From Nocardioides cavernae (GTDB lineage Bacteria > Actinomycetota > Actinomycetes > Propionibacteriales > Nocardioidaceae): DNA of 64,000 nucleotides. Below the pieces are notes generated by a model that saw only the letters and a list, made by a program, of their open reading frames with translations, searched no databases and had not been told where the DNA came from. Of this stretch, positions 47,320 to 59,918 are shown in pieces (within the stretch, counting starts at the first letter, position 1; every line of letters begins with the position of its first letter). The stretch covers positions 3,162,001 through 3,226,000 of the forward strand of contig NZ_JAFBCA010000001.1 in NCBI RefSeq assembly GCF_016907475.1. The letters run 5' to 3'. Position numbers and translations under genes: made by a program.

Positions 47320-49085
47320 GCACCGCCGCGGGCGAGGCAGTGGTCTCGCGCAGCTCGCGGCTGCTCCTCGCCATGGCAGCCGTCGCCGTGGCGTTCGCGG
47401 CGGCCGACACCTACGTCGTCGTGCTCGCCCTGCCCGACATGATGACCGGCGTCGGCGTGCCGATCGACCAGCTGCAGCGCGCGGCGCCGATCGTCAGCGG
47501 CTTCCTGCTCGGCTACGTCGCGATGCTCCCGCTGATCGGCCGGATCGCCGACCTGCGCGGACGGGTGCCAGTGCTGGTGATGGCGCTCGTGCTGTTCGCG
47601 CTGGGCTCCCTCATCACCACGGTGGCCTACGACATGCCGAGCATCGTGGCGGGCCGGTTCCTCCAGGGTGTCGGCGGCGGCGGCCTGGTGCCGGCGACCC
47701 TCGCGCTGGTGGCCGACCTCTACCCCGTCGAACGCCGCGGCGTCCCGCTGGGCGTGGTCTCGGCCGTGCAGGAGATCGGCTCCGTCCTGGGTCCGCTCTT
47801 CGGCGCCGCCGTCCTCGCCGTCGCCGACTGGCGGGCCATCTTCGCGATCAACCTCGCCGTCGGGCTCGTGCTCGCCGCCGCCATCCGTGCGCTGGCCCCG
47901 CAGCGGAGACCCGCCGACGCCCGTCTCCGGCCCGACCTCGTCGGGCTCCTCCTGCTGCTTCTCACCTTCGCGTGCGCGGCCGTCGTCTTCCTGCGCCCCG
48001 CCCCGCTGATGCGCGACCTGACGTGGGGACGGCTCTTCGTCCCGTTCGCCGGGGACGGCCGCTGGCTGACCCCGATCGGCATGGCGACCGTCGTCACGCT
48101 CGTCCTGCTGCTCGCGTGGTGCTGGTTCGCGCCGCGCCCCCTGCTCGACCTGCGCGGCTGGATCCGCGTGCTCGTCGACGCCGACCTGGTCGGCGCCCTG
48201 CTGCTCGCCGCCGCGCTCGGCGGGGTGATCCTCGCGTTCGCGACCGCCGACCCGAAGATCGAGGTCTTCTCGCCCCAGGGCCGGTGGTACCTCCTCGGCG
48301 CCCTCGTGGCGGCGGCCGCGTTCACCTGGCACGTACGCCGTGCCGCGCGCCCGCTGGTGCCGCGCGGCGCGCTGCGTCGTACGCCGGCGTGGGGGGCGTT
48401 GCTGGTCAGCTTCTTCGTCGGTGCCGCGCTGATCGCGGCGCTGATCGACATCCCGCTGTTCGCCCGCACCACCGTCTACCCCGACGACCAGCTGCCCGCG
48501 GCGCTGGTGCTGGTCCGGTTCCTGCTCGCGCTGCCGGTGGGCGCCGTGGTCGGGGGCTACCTCATCCGCTTCCTCTCCCCCGGCCTCGTCACGGCGTTCG
48601 GCATGCTGCTCGCCGCGACCGGCTTCGTGCTGATGACCCGCTGGGGGCTCACGACGATCGAGGAGCCGATCGCCAACCTCGCCCTGATCACGGGTGGGCT
48701 GGGCTTCGGGCTGGCGCTCGCGCCCGTCAACGCGGCCCTGCTCGCGTCCACCGACGACGACGTCCACGGCGTGGCGAGCGCCTTCGTCGTGGTCGCCCGC
48801 ATGGTGGGCATGCTGATCGGCATCTCGGCCCTCACCACGATCGGGCTGCGGCGCTACTACTCCGAGCAGCTCGCCGTGCCGCCGGTGCAGGAGGTCTGCG
48901 ACGGCAAGAGCCGGTGCAAGGAGTTCTCCGACCTGCTGCGGGTCGCGGGCATCGCCCAGGAGCACGCGGTCTTCTGGGGGGCCGCCGGGTGCGCCGTGGT
49001 GGCGGCCGTCCTCGCGCTCGTGCTGTTCCGGCAGGTGCGCCCGACCCGGCTCGCGGCGCGGGACGTCTTCACCGGCGGCGCCTGA
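47316..49085 (+). CDS. MFS transporter, P55-like partner of LprG
   Basis: This 589-residue transporter has 14 predicted helices, as in DHA2-type exporters (motifs LIGRIADLRGRVPVLVMA and GRFLQGVGGGGLVPATLAL). It is longer than normal 12-helix MFS proteins. With LprG it corresponds to mycobacterial P55, required for lipid export and drug tolerance. The GTG overlaps the lprG stop. The long hydrophilic shadow ORF on the opposite strand is not real. Confidence 0.92.
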   Translation: MSTAAGEAVVSRSSRLLLAMAAVAVAFAAADTYVVVLALPDMMTGVGVPIDQLQRAAPIVSGFLLGYVAMLPLIGRIADLRGRVPVLVMALVLFALGSLITTVAYDMPSIVAGRFLQGVGGGGLVPATLALVADLYPVERRGVPLGVVSAVQEIGSVLGPLFGAAVLAVADWRAIFAINLAVGLVLAAAIRALAPQRRPADARLRPDLVGLLLLLLTFACAAVVFLRPAPLMRDLTWGRLFVPFAGDGRWLTPIGMATVVTLVLLLAWCWFAPRPLLDLRGWIRVLVDADLVGALLLAAALGGVILAFATADPKIEVFSPQGRWYLLGALVAAAAFTWHVRRAARPLVPRGALRRTPAWGALLVSFFVGAALIAALIDIPLFARTTVYPDDQLPAALVLVRFLLALPVGAVVGGYLIRFLSPGLVTAFGMLLAATGFVLMTRWGLTTIEEPIANLALITGGLGFGLALAPVNAALLASTDDDVHGVASAFVVVARMVGMLIGISALTTIGLRRYYSEQLAVPPVQEVCDGKSRCKEFSDLLRVAGIAQEHAVFWGAAGCAVVAAVLALVLFRQVRPTRLAARDVFTGGA

Positions 49086-49105
49086 GGGGCGCTAACCTGC
49101 CGGTC

Positions 49106-49600
49106 GTGAGCGACTTCGACGATCTCCTGCAGGCCAACCGCGCCTTCGCGGACACGTTCGACCTCGGCGGCTTCGACGGCAAGGCCCATGCCGGCATCGC
49201 CCTGGTCACCTGCATGGACTCACGCATCGACCCGCTGGGCATGCTCGGGCTCAAGCACGGCGACGCCAAGATCTTCCGCAACCCGGGCGCGCGCGTGACC
49301 CCGCAGGCGCTCGAGGCCCTCGTGCTCGGCGTGCACCTGCTCAACGTCCAGCGCATCCTCGTCGTCCCGCACACCCGCTGCGCGATGGCCTCGTCGTCGG
49401 AGCAGGAGCTCCGGGTCAAGATCGGCGAGTCGGCGGGCGTCGACGCCAGCTGGGCGTCGTTCGGCGTCGTCACCGACCAGCTCGACCAGCTCCGGCAGGA
49501 CGTCGCCAAGGTGCGCACGCACCCGCTCATCGGCGAGCGCGCCAAGGTCGGCGGCTTCCTGTACGACGTCGACTCGGGATTGCTCACCGAGCACGTGTGA
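49106..49600 (+). CDS. Beta-class carbonic anhydrase
   Basis: A 164-residue enzyme that interconverts CO2 and bicarbonate. Zinc ligands are Cys36 in TCMDSR, His89 and Cys92 in PHTRCAMA; Asp38 and Arg40 form the usual dyad. The protein is of the small (about 160-residue) class of actinobacterial beta-CAs. Start is GTG with TAACCT seven bases upstream (49093-49098), without Shine-Dalgarno. It lies between the LprG transporter and the convergent parE gene. Confidence 0.93.
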   Translation: MSDFDDLLQANRAFADTFDLGGFDGKAHAGIALVTCMDSRIDPLGMLGLKHGDAKIFRNPGARVTPQALEALVLGVHLLNVQRILVVPHTRCAMASSSEQELRVKIGESAGVDASWASFGVVTDQLDQLRQDVAKVRTHPLIGERAKVGGFLYDVDSGLLTEHV

Positions 49601-49606
49601 CGTACG

Positions 49607-49786
49607 TCAGGCGCGTCCGCCGGGGGTCTCTGAAGCGTCGCCGTCGCGGGTCCAGACCCGGCCGTAGCGGTCGGCGTCCCTGATCCCGTGGTAGACCGCC
49701 AGCCGGATGACCCAGTAGAGACCGTAGACCGCTGCTGCGCCGACGGCCACGAGCACGAACAGCCCTGTGGCTCCCCCGGTGTCCAT
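49607..49786 (-). CDS. Small single-helix membrane protein
   Basis: A 59-residue hypothetical protein with one transmembrane helix (about residues 7-29, GLFVLVAVGAAAVYGLYWVI) and a basic, polar tail. I see no family. The ATG at 49786 was preferred to the upstream frame because the first residues are MDTGGATGLF. It sits in the gap between carbonic anhydrase and parE and is supported by membrane character only, so it could be spurious. Confidence 0.45.
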   Translation of the reverse strand: MDTGGATGLFVLVAVGAAAVYGLYWVIRLAVYHGIRDADRYGRVWTRDGDASETPGGRA

Positions 49787-49853
49787 GCGCACCAGCCTAT
49801 CGGGCCAGCTGCGCGTCACACATGCGTCTCGGCGTTGCGCTCAGACGTCGGAA

Positions 49854-51926
<2,073 letters not shown>

Positions 51927-52121
51927 AAGGGAAGAACCTACCCGCGACACGCCGGACGCCGACGGAGGCACGCCTGCCCCCGGCCGCGCATGGTCCGGAC
52001 TAGCGTGGGGCACCGGACAGGTATCGCTTCCGCAACGGCTCGTCCACGGTTGAGGACAACGCCAGCGGGGAGGAGTGTGACGTGATTGACTTGAAGAGTT
52101 CTCGTACCTGAAACGACAGCA

Positions 52122-52148
52122 GGGAATCTTTGCCCCACTGGCTACGTT
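52122..52148 (+). promoter_or_regulatory. Possible ECF-type promoter before the DUF7455 gene
   Basis: GGGAAT (52122-52127) and CGTT (52145-52148) with 17 bases between match the general ECF consensus GGAAC-N16/17-CGTT with one mismatch. The DUF7455 start follows about 35 bases later. A competing housekeeping-like TTGACT at 52087-52092 lies upstream. Weak evidence from sequence only. Confidence 0.3.
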
Positions 52149-52182
52149 GGGCCAGACACCGATGAACAGAAATGAGGCTGAC

Positions 52183-52404
52183 GTGACCACTGCCACCGCA
52201 CCCACCCAGGCCGTCCTCACGGCCGGTGACCGCTGCGACCGCTGCGGCGCCCAGGCCTACCTCCGTGTGGAGCTCCAGACCGGCGGCGAGCTGCTCTTCT
52301 GCGCTCACCACGCCCGCGAGCACGGCGAGAAGCTCCGCGAGGTCGCTGCGGCCGTCCACGACGAGACCCACAAGCTGGACCCCTCCGCGGGCAGCGAGGC
52401 CTGA
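52183..52404 (+). CDS. DUF7455 zinc-finger-like small protein
   Basis: A 73-residue protein with a treble-clef-like pattern: CDRCGAQAYLRV (CxxC) and, about 20 residues on, LLFCAHHAREHGEKL (CxHH). This is the conserved DUF7455 family, seen in actinobacteria near sigma or topoisomerase genes. Function is unknown; nucleic-acid binding is plausible. I use GTG 52183 with GAGG six bases upstream; ATG 52162 is an in-frame alternative. A strong hairpin terminator follows at 52432. Confidence 0.85.
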   Translation: MTTATAPTQAVLTAGDRCDRCGAQAYLRVELQTGGELLFCAHHAREHGEKLREVAAAVHDETHKLDPSAGSEA

Positions 52405-52431
52405 GCCACACCGACCGCACCCACCTACTTC

Positions 52432-52468
52432 CAGAACGGCCCCGGACACGCTCTCCGGGGCCGTTCTG
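52432..52468 (+). terminator. Terminator downstream of the DUF7455 gene
   Basis: CAGAACGGCCCCGGA (52432-52446) and TCCGGGGCCGTTCTG (52454-52468) form a perfect 15-bp stem with a seven-base loop, 28 bases after the stop. A classical intrinsic terminator shape without a clear T-run. Confidence 0.85.
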
Positions 52469-52523
52469 CGTCCCCACCCGTCCCTGTCCGTCCGCGCGTA
52501 CGACGTCTGGGAGGCTGTGCCCC

Positions 52524-53000
52524 GTGAGCCCCACCGAGATCCTCATCTCCATCGCGATCGCCGTCGGCATCGCGGGCATCATCGTCCCCGTCCTGCCCGG
52601 GACGATCCTGGTGCTCGGCGCGATCTTCGTGTGGACCCTCGAGGTCGGTACGACGACGGCCTGGGCGGTGTTCGCCGTCAGCGCGCTGCTCCTCGTCGGC
52701 GGATCGGTCGTGAAGTACCTCGTGCCGGGCCGGCAGCTCAAGACCGCCGGAGTGCCCAACCGCACGCTGCTCGTCGGCGCGCTGCTCGGCTTCATCGGGT
52801 TCTTCGTGATCCCCGTCATCGGCATGTTCATCGGGTTCGTCCTCGGCGTCTACGTCGCCGAGCGGGCGCGGGTCGGCGGCGCCCTGGCCTGGCCCTCGAC
52901 GAAGGGCGCGCTGCGCGCCGTGGGCGTCTCGATCCTCATCGAGCTCGTGGCGGCCTCCCTCGCGGCGATCGTGTGGGTCGCCGGCGTCGTGGCAACCTGA
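52524..53000 (+). CDS. DUF456-family membrane protein
   Basis: A 158-residue protein with four or five transmembrane helices and the conserved DUF456 patterns GIAGIIVPVLPGTILVLGA and GFFVIPVIGMFIGFVLGVYV. The Gly/Pro-rich helix pairs recall small bacterial membrane proteins of unknown role. Start GTG at 52524. The next gene follows after ten bases, so they may be co-transcribed. Confidence 0.85.
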   Translation: MSPTEILISIAIAVGIAGIIVPVLPGTILVLGAIFVWTLEVGTTTAWAVFAVSALLLVGGSVVKYLVPGRQLKTAGVPNRTLLVGALLGFIGFFVIPVIGMFIGFVLGVYVAERARVGGALAWPSTKGALRAVGVSILIELVAASLAAIVWVAGVVAT

Positions 53001-53010
53001 GGTCGCCGCC

Positions 53011-53838
53011 GTGGCCGTCCTGCTCTCGCTCGCGGCAGCCGTCGCCTACGGGCTCTCGGACTTCGTCGGCGGCCTCGCCGCGCGTCGTACGTCGGCGTGG
53101 CCGGTCGCCTTCGTCGGGTCCACCGTGGCCTTCGTGGGTGCGGTCGGCCTCGCCCTGCTCACCGAGGGCTCACCCACCCGCGCTGACCTCGGGTGGGGCG
53201 CCCTCGCCGGGGTCGGCAGCGGCGTGGGCGGCGCGTTCCTCTACCGGGGCCTGGCGGCCGGGCGGATGGGTGTCGTCGCGCCGATCTCGGCGGTCGGTGC
53301 CGCGGTCCTGCCGGTGTGCGTCGGCATCGCCGCGGGCGAGCGTCCGGACCTGTTCGTGTGGGCCGGCATCGCCGCTGCCGTCCCGGGCATCTGGCTGGTG
53401 AGCCGGGAGCCCGGCGGCTCGGGCGACCTCGCGGCGGGGATCCTCGACGGTGTCCTCGCCGGCGTGGGCTTCGGGCTGCTGTTCGCCGCGATGGGGCAGG
53501 TGCCCGAAGCGGCGGGATTCGCACCGCTGGCGGTCGCCCAGGGGGTGGGCGCGGTCGCGGTCGCCCTCACGGCAGCCGTGCTGGGTGCGCGCTGGGTCCC
53601 CGACCACCCCTCGCAGGCGTGGGGTGCGGTCGCGGGCGTGCTGTCCACCGCGGCGGCCGCCGCGTTCCTCCTCGCCACCCAGACCGGTCTGCTGACGATC
53701 GCGTCCGTGGTGACGTCGCTCTACCCGGCCGTGACCATCGCCCTCGCGGCACTGGTCCTGCGCGAGCGCGTCCACGCCCCACAGGCGCTGGGGCTGGCGC
53801 TCTGCGGCCTGGCAGTGGGACTGGTCGCGGCCGCTTGA
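53011..53838 (+). CDS. EamA-domain (DMT-superfamily) transporter
   Basis: A 275-residue protein with ten predicted helices in two EamA repeats (about 1-130 and 145-275), typical of drug/metabolite exporters. Signature-like stretches are FVGGLAARRTSAWPVAF near the start and LYPAVTIALAALVLRERVHA near the end, the common closing motif of the family. Substrate unknown. Start is GTG, ten bases after the DUF456 stop. Confidence 0.88.
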   Translation: MAVLLSLAAAVAYGLSDFVGGLAARRTSAWPVAFVGSTVAFVGAVGLALLTEGSPTRADLGWGALAGVGSGVGGAFLYRGLAAGRMGVVAPISAVGAAVLPVCVGIAAGERPDLFVWAGIAAAVPGIWLVSREPGGSGDLAAGILDGVLAGVGFGLLFAAMGQVPEAAGFAPLAVAQGVGAVAVALTAAVLGARWVPDHPSQAWGAVAGVLSTAAAAAFLLATQTGLLTIASVVTSLYPAVTIALAALVLRERVHAPQALGLALCGLAVGLVAAA

Positions 53839-53851
53839 CGGCACGCGTCGG

Positions 53852-54394
53852 TCAGGCGCCGAGCCCCGACCCGATCGGCAGGGTCCACCGCTGGCGCTTG
53901 GGCGCCCAGTCGACGACCGGGGTGGACCCGTCCGCCTGGTCGACCATTTTCACCGAGACGCGCACCGACGGCACCCGGTCGAAGCACTCACGGCTGACGA
54001 CGGCGCGGAACACGTCCCGCCCCCACTTGGGCCGGGCCGAGTAGTCGCACCGGACCCGGTCGTCGCTACCGCGCCACCCGTCGGCCTCGGTCAGCACGTA
54101 GTCGGTCCCGTCGCCGAGGCCGCTGCTCAGGACGTACTCCGGTCCCTTGGTGTCGCGGTCGGTGTCGAAGAAGACGGAGACACCGGCGGCGCTGGTCCGC
54201 ATCAGCTCGTTGAAGCGCACCTTGACGAGCACGTTGTCGGCGCCGTGGTTGGCCTCGAACCCGTAGATGTCGGTCAACGACCCCTTGGCGTCGGCCGGGT
54301 CGTCGATGCTGTAGAACTCCGCGTGCGCCGGCGCGGCGGTGAGGGCGGTGAGCGCGAGCGCGGGGACGACCACGAGCGAGATCCGAGTTCTCAT
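53852..54394 (-). CDS. Secreted protein of unknown function
   Basis: A 180-residue protein with a clear Sec signal peptide (residues 1-25, hydrophobic core LVVVPALALTALTAAP, AHA before the cleavage site). The mature domain is beta-rich: DIYGFEANHGADNVLVKVRF, then GVSVFFDTDRDTKGPEYVLS and SVRVSVKMVDQADGS. It resembles secreted single-domain proteins of Streptomyces and Nocardioides of unknown function. It converges with the EamA gene and diverges from the CapA-like gene. Confidence 0.75.
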   Translation of the reverse strand: MRTRISLVVVPALALTALTAAPAHAEFYSIDDPADAKGSLTDIYGFEANHGADNVLVKVRFNELMRTSAAGVSVFFDTDRDTKGPEYVLSSGLGDGTDYVLTEADGWRGSDDRVRCDYSARPKWGRDVFRAVVSRECFDRVPSVRVSVKMVDQADGSTPVVDWAPKRQRWTLPIGSGLGA

Positions 54395-54476
54395 GACATG
54401 AGTGTGTCACCGTCCGCCCCCCGTGTGCCCACCCACTTCGGGTGGTGTGGCGGGTGCGCGGTGGCACCATGACGCC

Positions 54477-55613
54477 ATGACCGGGGCCGTCGGCAGGGGC
54501 GTACGCCGCTGCGGCGCGGTGCTCGCACTGGTCGTGGGCGGCGCGGCCGCGGGCTGCAGCCCGACTGCGGAGCCGTCGTCCCCGGAGTCGTCCCGTGCCC
54601 CGGCAGCCTCGACGACCGAGACGCCGTCCCCGACCACCGCGGCTCCCACCCCCCGTGAGCCCCGCCCGGCTCCGGTTGAGATCGCCGTCGCCGGAGACGT
54701 GCACTTCGAGGGGGCGCTGGCGCCGCGTCTGCTTCGCCCGGCGTCCGCGTTGACGCCGGCCACCACTGCGCTGGCGGCCGCCGACGTGGCGATCGTCAAC
54801 CTCGAGACGTCCGTCGGCTCGGGCGGGCGCCCCGAGCCGGGGAAGCGGTTCGTCTTCTCCGCCGGCACGGCTGCTTTCGAGGCGCTGGCCGCAGCGGGGA
54901 TCGACGTCGCGAGCATGGCCAACAACCACGCCCTCGACTTCGGTCGGGCCCGGCTCCCGTCGACACTGCGGGCCGCGGCCGCGGCGCAGCCTGCGCTGGC
55001 CGTCGTCGGGATCGGTGTCGACGAGGACGAGGCCGTGGCCCCGGCCGTCACCGACGTGGACGGCACCCGCGTGGCGACGATCGCCGCCTCGGCCGCGGAC
55101 CAGGACCCCACGGCCGACCCCACCGGTGCGTGGGCGGCAGGTCCGGACACGCCCGGTGTCGCCGATGCCAACGATCCGAGGCGCCTGCTGCGGGAGGTAC
55201 GACGCGCTGACGCCGAGGCGGACGTGGTCGTCACCTACCTGCACTGGGGCGTCCAGGGCGAGCGCTGCCCGTCTGCCGACCAGCGCGCGCTGGCCCGTCG
55301 GCTGGTCGGTGCCGGCGCCGACCTCGTGGTGGGCAGCCACGCCCACGAGCTGCAGGGCGACGGACGCCTAGGACCGGGCTACGTCGCCTACGGGCTGGGC
55401 AACTTCGCGTGGTACTCCCCCGGTCCCACCGGCGTCCTCACGCTGACGGTCCAGCCGCCGCGGGAGCCGGCAGGGCGGGCGCGGGTCACCGCGTCCCGCT
55501 GGTGGCCGGCGACGATCGGCGCGGACGGGCTCGCCGCACCGGACTACGGAGCCCGAGCAGCGGCGTCCCGGGACCGCCGCAAGGCGCTGCGCGGGTGTGC
55601 CGGGCTGGGGTGA
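54477..55613 (+). CDS. CapA-family lipoprotein (metallophosphatase fold)
   Basis: A 378-residue lipoprotein. The signal peptide ends in the lipobox AAGC (Cys27), followed by a Ser/Thr/Pro-rich linker. The CapA/PGA_cap domain then shows EIAVAGDVHFEG, VNLETSVGSGG, MANNHALDFG, YLHWGVQGE and VGSHAHELQGDG, with the metal ligands of calcineurin-like phosphoesterases. Family members help polyglutamate or exopolysaccharide export or act on cell-envelope phosphates; the role here is unknown. Start is ATG 54477. It converges with the M28 peptidase. Confidence 0.88.
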   Translation: MTGAVGRGVRRCGAVLALVVGGAAAGCSPTAEPSSPESSRAPAASTTETPSPTTAAPTPREPRPAPVEIAVAGDVHFEGALAPRLLRPASALTPATTALAAADVAIVNLETSVGSGGRPEPGKRFVFSAGTAAFEALAAAGIDVASMANNHALDFGRARLPSTLRAAAAAQPALAVVGIGVDEDEAVAPAVTDVDGTRVATIAASAADQDPTADPTGAWAAGPDTPGVADANDPRRLLREVRRADAEADVVVTYLHWGVQGERCPSADQRALARRLVGAGADLVVGSHAHELQGDGRLGPGYVAYGLGNFAWYSPGPTGVLTLTVQPPREPAGRARVTASRWWPATIGADGLAAPDYGARAAASRDRRKALRGCAGLG

Positions 55614-55620
55614 ACGCCCT

Positions 55621-57003
55621 TCAGCGCGGGGCCAGCCACGCGGCGACGATCCGGCCGACCCGCTCGAGCTGGGCCGGCGACACGACGGCCGGCACGTCGC
55701 CCGCCGAGTGGTAGCCGGCGTACGGCGTCGAGCCCAGGCGCGCCCCCGGCAGCCCGGCGCGGACGAAGGACCAGTGGTCGCTGCTGCGCTGCCCGTCCTC
55801 GGCGACGGTGGCGGCCCCGGCGCGCCGGGCCGCCGCCAGCAGCTCCCGCTGCACGGGGTCGGTGTCGCCGGCGGACCCGACCGGCACGCGCTGCCCCACG
55901 CCGACGCGGTCGAGCGAGACCATGCCGCGGACGGCATTGCGCACCAGGGGCGTCAGCTTCGCGACATAGCGCCGCGAGCCGTAGTGGTGGTCGTCGTCGG
56001 ACGGTCCGCGCGGCTCCTCGGCCCCGAACGCGACGAACACGACCGGCAGGCGCGTACGCCGAACGGCGACCGCCTCCGCGACGGCGAGCAGCACACCGAC
56101 ACCCGACGCGTTGTCCTCGGCCCCAGGTGCCTGGGGCACCGTGTCGAGGTGCGCCCCGACGACGAGGTGGGGAGCGCTCGGGTCGAAGTCGGCGGGGGTC
56201 GCCACCACGTTGGTGGAGCGACCGGCGGGCACGGCGACGCCCCACGACTCCCCCGCAGGTACGTCGACGCGCTGGCGCTCGACGTAGTACCCGAACCGGG
56301 TCAGCTCGCCGGCCACCCAGCGGGCGGCACGGTCGTACGCCGCGCTGGTCGCCTCGCGCGGACCGATCCTGCCGGCCAGGCGGCGCACGGCGCCGACCGC
56401 GGTCGCGGGGTCGAGGTCATCGGCTGCGAGCGGCTCGTCCACCACGGGCGACGAGTCGGCCGTCGGTGACTCGCCCGCGCCGTCCGACTCGTCGGTGGCC
56501 GGGGTCGGGCCGCCCGGGGACACCGCGCCCAGGCCGTCCACGCCGCTCTGGGGTGCCTCACGCAGCGCGGTGGCCGCCCGGTCGACCAGACCGGGGTCGA
56601 CCTCGGTGACCAGCGAGCGCCAGTAGAGCAGGGTGCCGTCGCGGACGAGCCCGACGCCGCTCATCTCCTCCATCGACGTCACGGCCACCCCGTCCTCGAC
56701 CGCGCAGGTGTCGTCCGCCAGCCGGTAGGGCTCCAGCGTCGTGCAGAGGTCGGCTGCGGGGTCCGCGACCTGCACCAGCCCGACCCCGCCGGCGTACGAC
56801 GTCTCGACGCGGTCGGCCCACACCTGGCTCGCCTCGGGAGCATCGCCGTCGAGGGTCGGCGCGAAGAGCGGGAAGTCCACGCGTGGCACCCCGGCGGTGC
56901 GGTCCGCCCCCTGGTCGGGACCGTCACCGGACGGGCCGGTGCACGCCGTCAGGAGGAGCGCGGCGACCGCACCGACGGACGCGGTGCGGCGCTGGGCGGG
57001 CAT
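55621..57003 (-). CDS. M28-family metallopeptidase lipoprotein
   Basis: A 460-residue lipoprotein with lipobox LTAC (Cys21). The N-terminal region (30-200) is unassigned and contains an acidic Pro/Ser linker (about 165-190). The C-terminal half is an M28 peptidase with zinc ligands in VVGAHLDTV, GAEDNASGVG, FGAEEPRG, MVSLDRVG and YAGYHSAGD, all five present. It removes N-terminal amino acids from peptides at the outer face. Start is ATG with TACGGT six bases upstream. Confidence 0.9.
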   Translation of the reverse strand: MPAQRRTASVGAVAALLLTACTGPSGDGPDQGADRTAGVPRVDFPLFAPTLDGDAPEASQVWADRVETSYAGGVGLVQVADPAADLCTTLEPYRLADDTCAVEDGVAVTSMEEMSGVGLVRDGTLLYWRSLVTEVDPGLVDRAATALREAPQSGVDGLGAVSPGGPTPATDESDGAGESPTADSSPVVDEPLAADDLDPATAVGAVRRLAGRIGPREATSAAYDRAARWVAGELTRFGYYVERQRVDVPAGESWGVAVPAGRSTNVVATPADFDPSAPHLVVGAHLDTVPQAPGAEDNASGVGVLLAVAEAVAVRRTRLPVVFVAFGAEEPRGPSDDDHHYGSRRYVAKLTPLVRNAVRGMVSLDRVGVGQRVPVGSAGDTDPVQRELLAAARRAGAATVAEDGQRSSDHWSFVRAGLPGARLGSTPYAGYHSAGDVPAVVSPAQLERVGRIVAAWLAPR

Positions 57004-57039
57004 GCGCTCACCGTAGCCGGGGCGTCCCGGGCGAAATGG

Positions 57040-57073
57040 CGAGCAGCGCCGCCCCGGAGGGCGACGCTGCTCG
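57040..57073 (-). terminator. Terminator downstream of sigA
   Basis: The minus-strand sequence folds into a 14-bp stem (57073-57060 with 57053-57040, one G:U-type mismatch) and a six-base loop, 23 bases after the sigA stop. It fits an intrinsic terminator for the sigA transcript, before the M28 gene. Confidence 0.75.
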
Positions 57074-57095
57074 TGATGCGTGGAGAGGGTCGGGC

Positions 57096-58598
<1,503 letters not shown>

Positions 58599-58752
58599 GA
58601 ACACCTCTCGTCGAGCAACTTCGGGGCGCGGCGAGGCCCGGTGACGTCAAGAGCCGCGTCGTCATTCTGCCACGGCCTTCCAGACGGCTCGACATCCGGC
58701 CGGGGTCCGCGCGTGTCACGCACCCTGCTCGCCGTCGTCTGCACGCCGTCGT

Positions 58753-59319
58753 TCAGTCGGTGGCCCTCGCGGCAGCCTTCTTCGCCTTCTTGAAGTCGCG
58801 CACCTTCTGCAGCGACTCCGCGTCCACCACGTCGGCGACCGAGCGGTGGCCCTCGAGGGCGTAGTCGCCCACCACGGCCTCCCAGCCGTCGGGACGTACG
58901 TCGAGCTGCTTGGCGAGGAGTGCGACGAAGATCTGCGCCTTCTGCTTGCCGAAGCCCGGGAGCGCCATGACGCGCTTGAGCAGGTCCTTGCCGTCGGCCG
59001 CCTCGGTCCACAGCCGGGAGGCGTCACCGTCGTAGGTCTCCTCGACGATGCGCGCCAGCTCCTGCAGGCGGGCCGCCATCGAGCCGGGGAAGCGGTGGAT
59101 GGCCGGCGGGGTGGACGCCATCGCCGCGAACTCCTCGGGGTCGGCAGCAGCGATCGCGTCGGGCTCGACCGTGCCGAAGCGGTCCAGGACCTTCGCCGGC
59201 CCGCGGAAGGCGTGCTCCATGGGGTACTGCTGGTCGAGCATCATGCCCACGAGCAGCGCGAACGCGGAGTCGTCGAGAACCTTGTCGGCGGCGGGGTCGC
59301 CGGTGATCTGGAAGCCCAT
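58753..59319 (-). CDS. HhH-GPD family DNA glycosylase-like protein
   Basis: A 188-residue protein with the HhH-GPD fold. The hairpin helix is VMALPGFGKQKAQIFVALLA; the final region has no clear Asp/Lys catalytic pair. It matches a set of short actinobacterial HhH-GPD proteins recorded as uncharacterised; it may excise damaged bases or only bind DNA. Start is ATG with CAGGAT six bases upstream. It lies about 150 bases downstream of nothing on its strand and 155 bases upstream of the sigA start region. Confidence 0.8.
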   Translation of the reverse strand: MGFQITGDPAADKVLDDSAFALLVGMMLDQQYPMEHAFRGPAKVLDRFGTVEPDAIAAADPEEFAAMASTPPAIHRFPGSMAARLQELARIVEETYDGDASRLWTEAADGKDLLKRVMALPGFGKQKAQIFVALLAKQLDVRPDGWEAVVGDYALEGHRSVADVVDAESLQKVRDFKKAKKAAARATD

Positions 59320-59392
59320 GGGGTCATCCTGCCCGACGTACGCCCGCCGCGGGCGCTTGCTCAGCGCGACGTCTGGCCGGGGGCTGGCGCGA

Positions 59393-59794
59393 CTACTGCG
59401 CCTTCACCGCCAGGACCGGGCAGGGGGCGTCGAGGAGCACGCGCTGGGCGTTGCTGCCGAGGATGAGCTTGCCGACGGGCGAGCGTCGTCGCAGGCCGAT
59501 GACGAGCAGCTCGGCACCGTTGGCCTCGGCGATGCTGATCAGGTCCTCGGCGGGCTCGAAGCCGCGGACGAGCTGGCGGACGTCGTGCTCGACGCCGGCC
59601 TCCTCGAGCCGCTTCTGGATGGCGGCCATGTCGTCCTCGGCGGCCCGCGCGGCGGATCCGTCGTACTCCTGACCACCCCGGTGGGAGTTCACCACGACCA
59701 GCTTGCTCCCGCGCAGCTTGGCCTCGTTGATACCGGCAGCAAGGGCCGCCTCACCCTCCGGCTTGGGGACGTATCCGACGACGACGGTGCCCAT
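59393..59794 (-). CDS. Universal stress protein (UspA family)
   Basis: A 133-residue UspA-fold protein with the start TVVVGYVPKPEGEAALAAG and the C-terminal ATP-motif region LLVIGLRRRSPVGKLILGSN. The usual GxxG before the glycine-rich end is changed to GLRR, so nucleotide binding may be altered. Start ATG is preceded by GGAGA in GAGAGGAGACACC, a strong Shine-Dalgarno. Role: general stress, often dormancy or hypoxia response in actinobacteria. Confidence 0.88.
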   Translation of the reverse strand: MGTVVVGYVPKPEGEAALAAGINEAKLRGSKLVVVNSHRGGQEYDGSAARAAEDDMAAIQKRLEEAGVEHDVRQLVRGFEPAEDLISIAEANGAELLVIGLRRRSPVGKLILGSNAQRVLLDAPCPVLAVKAQ

Positions 59795-59918
59795 GGTGTC
59801 TCCTCTCGGGGCCACGACGCGTCGCCGCGGGCCTGTTGGCACCGTAACGGAAACGACTGGCCTTCGGCAGCCTGTGGAGGGGTGGGTCGGACGCTCGGCG
59901 CTGGGGCAGTCTTGACCG

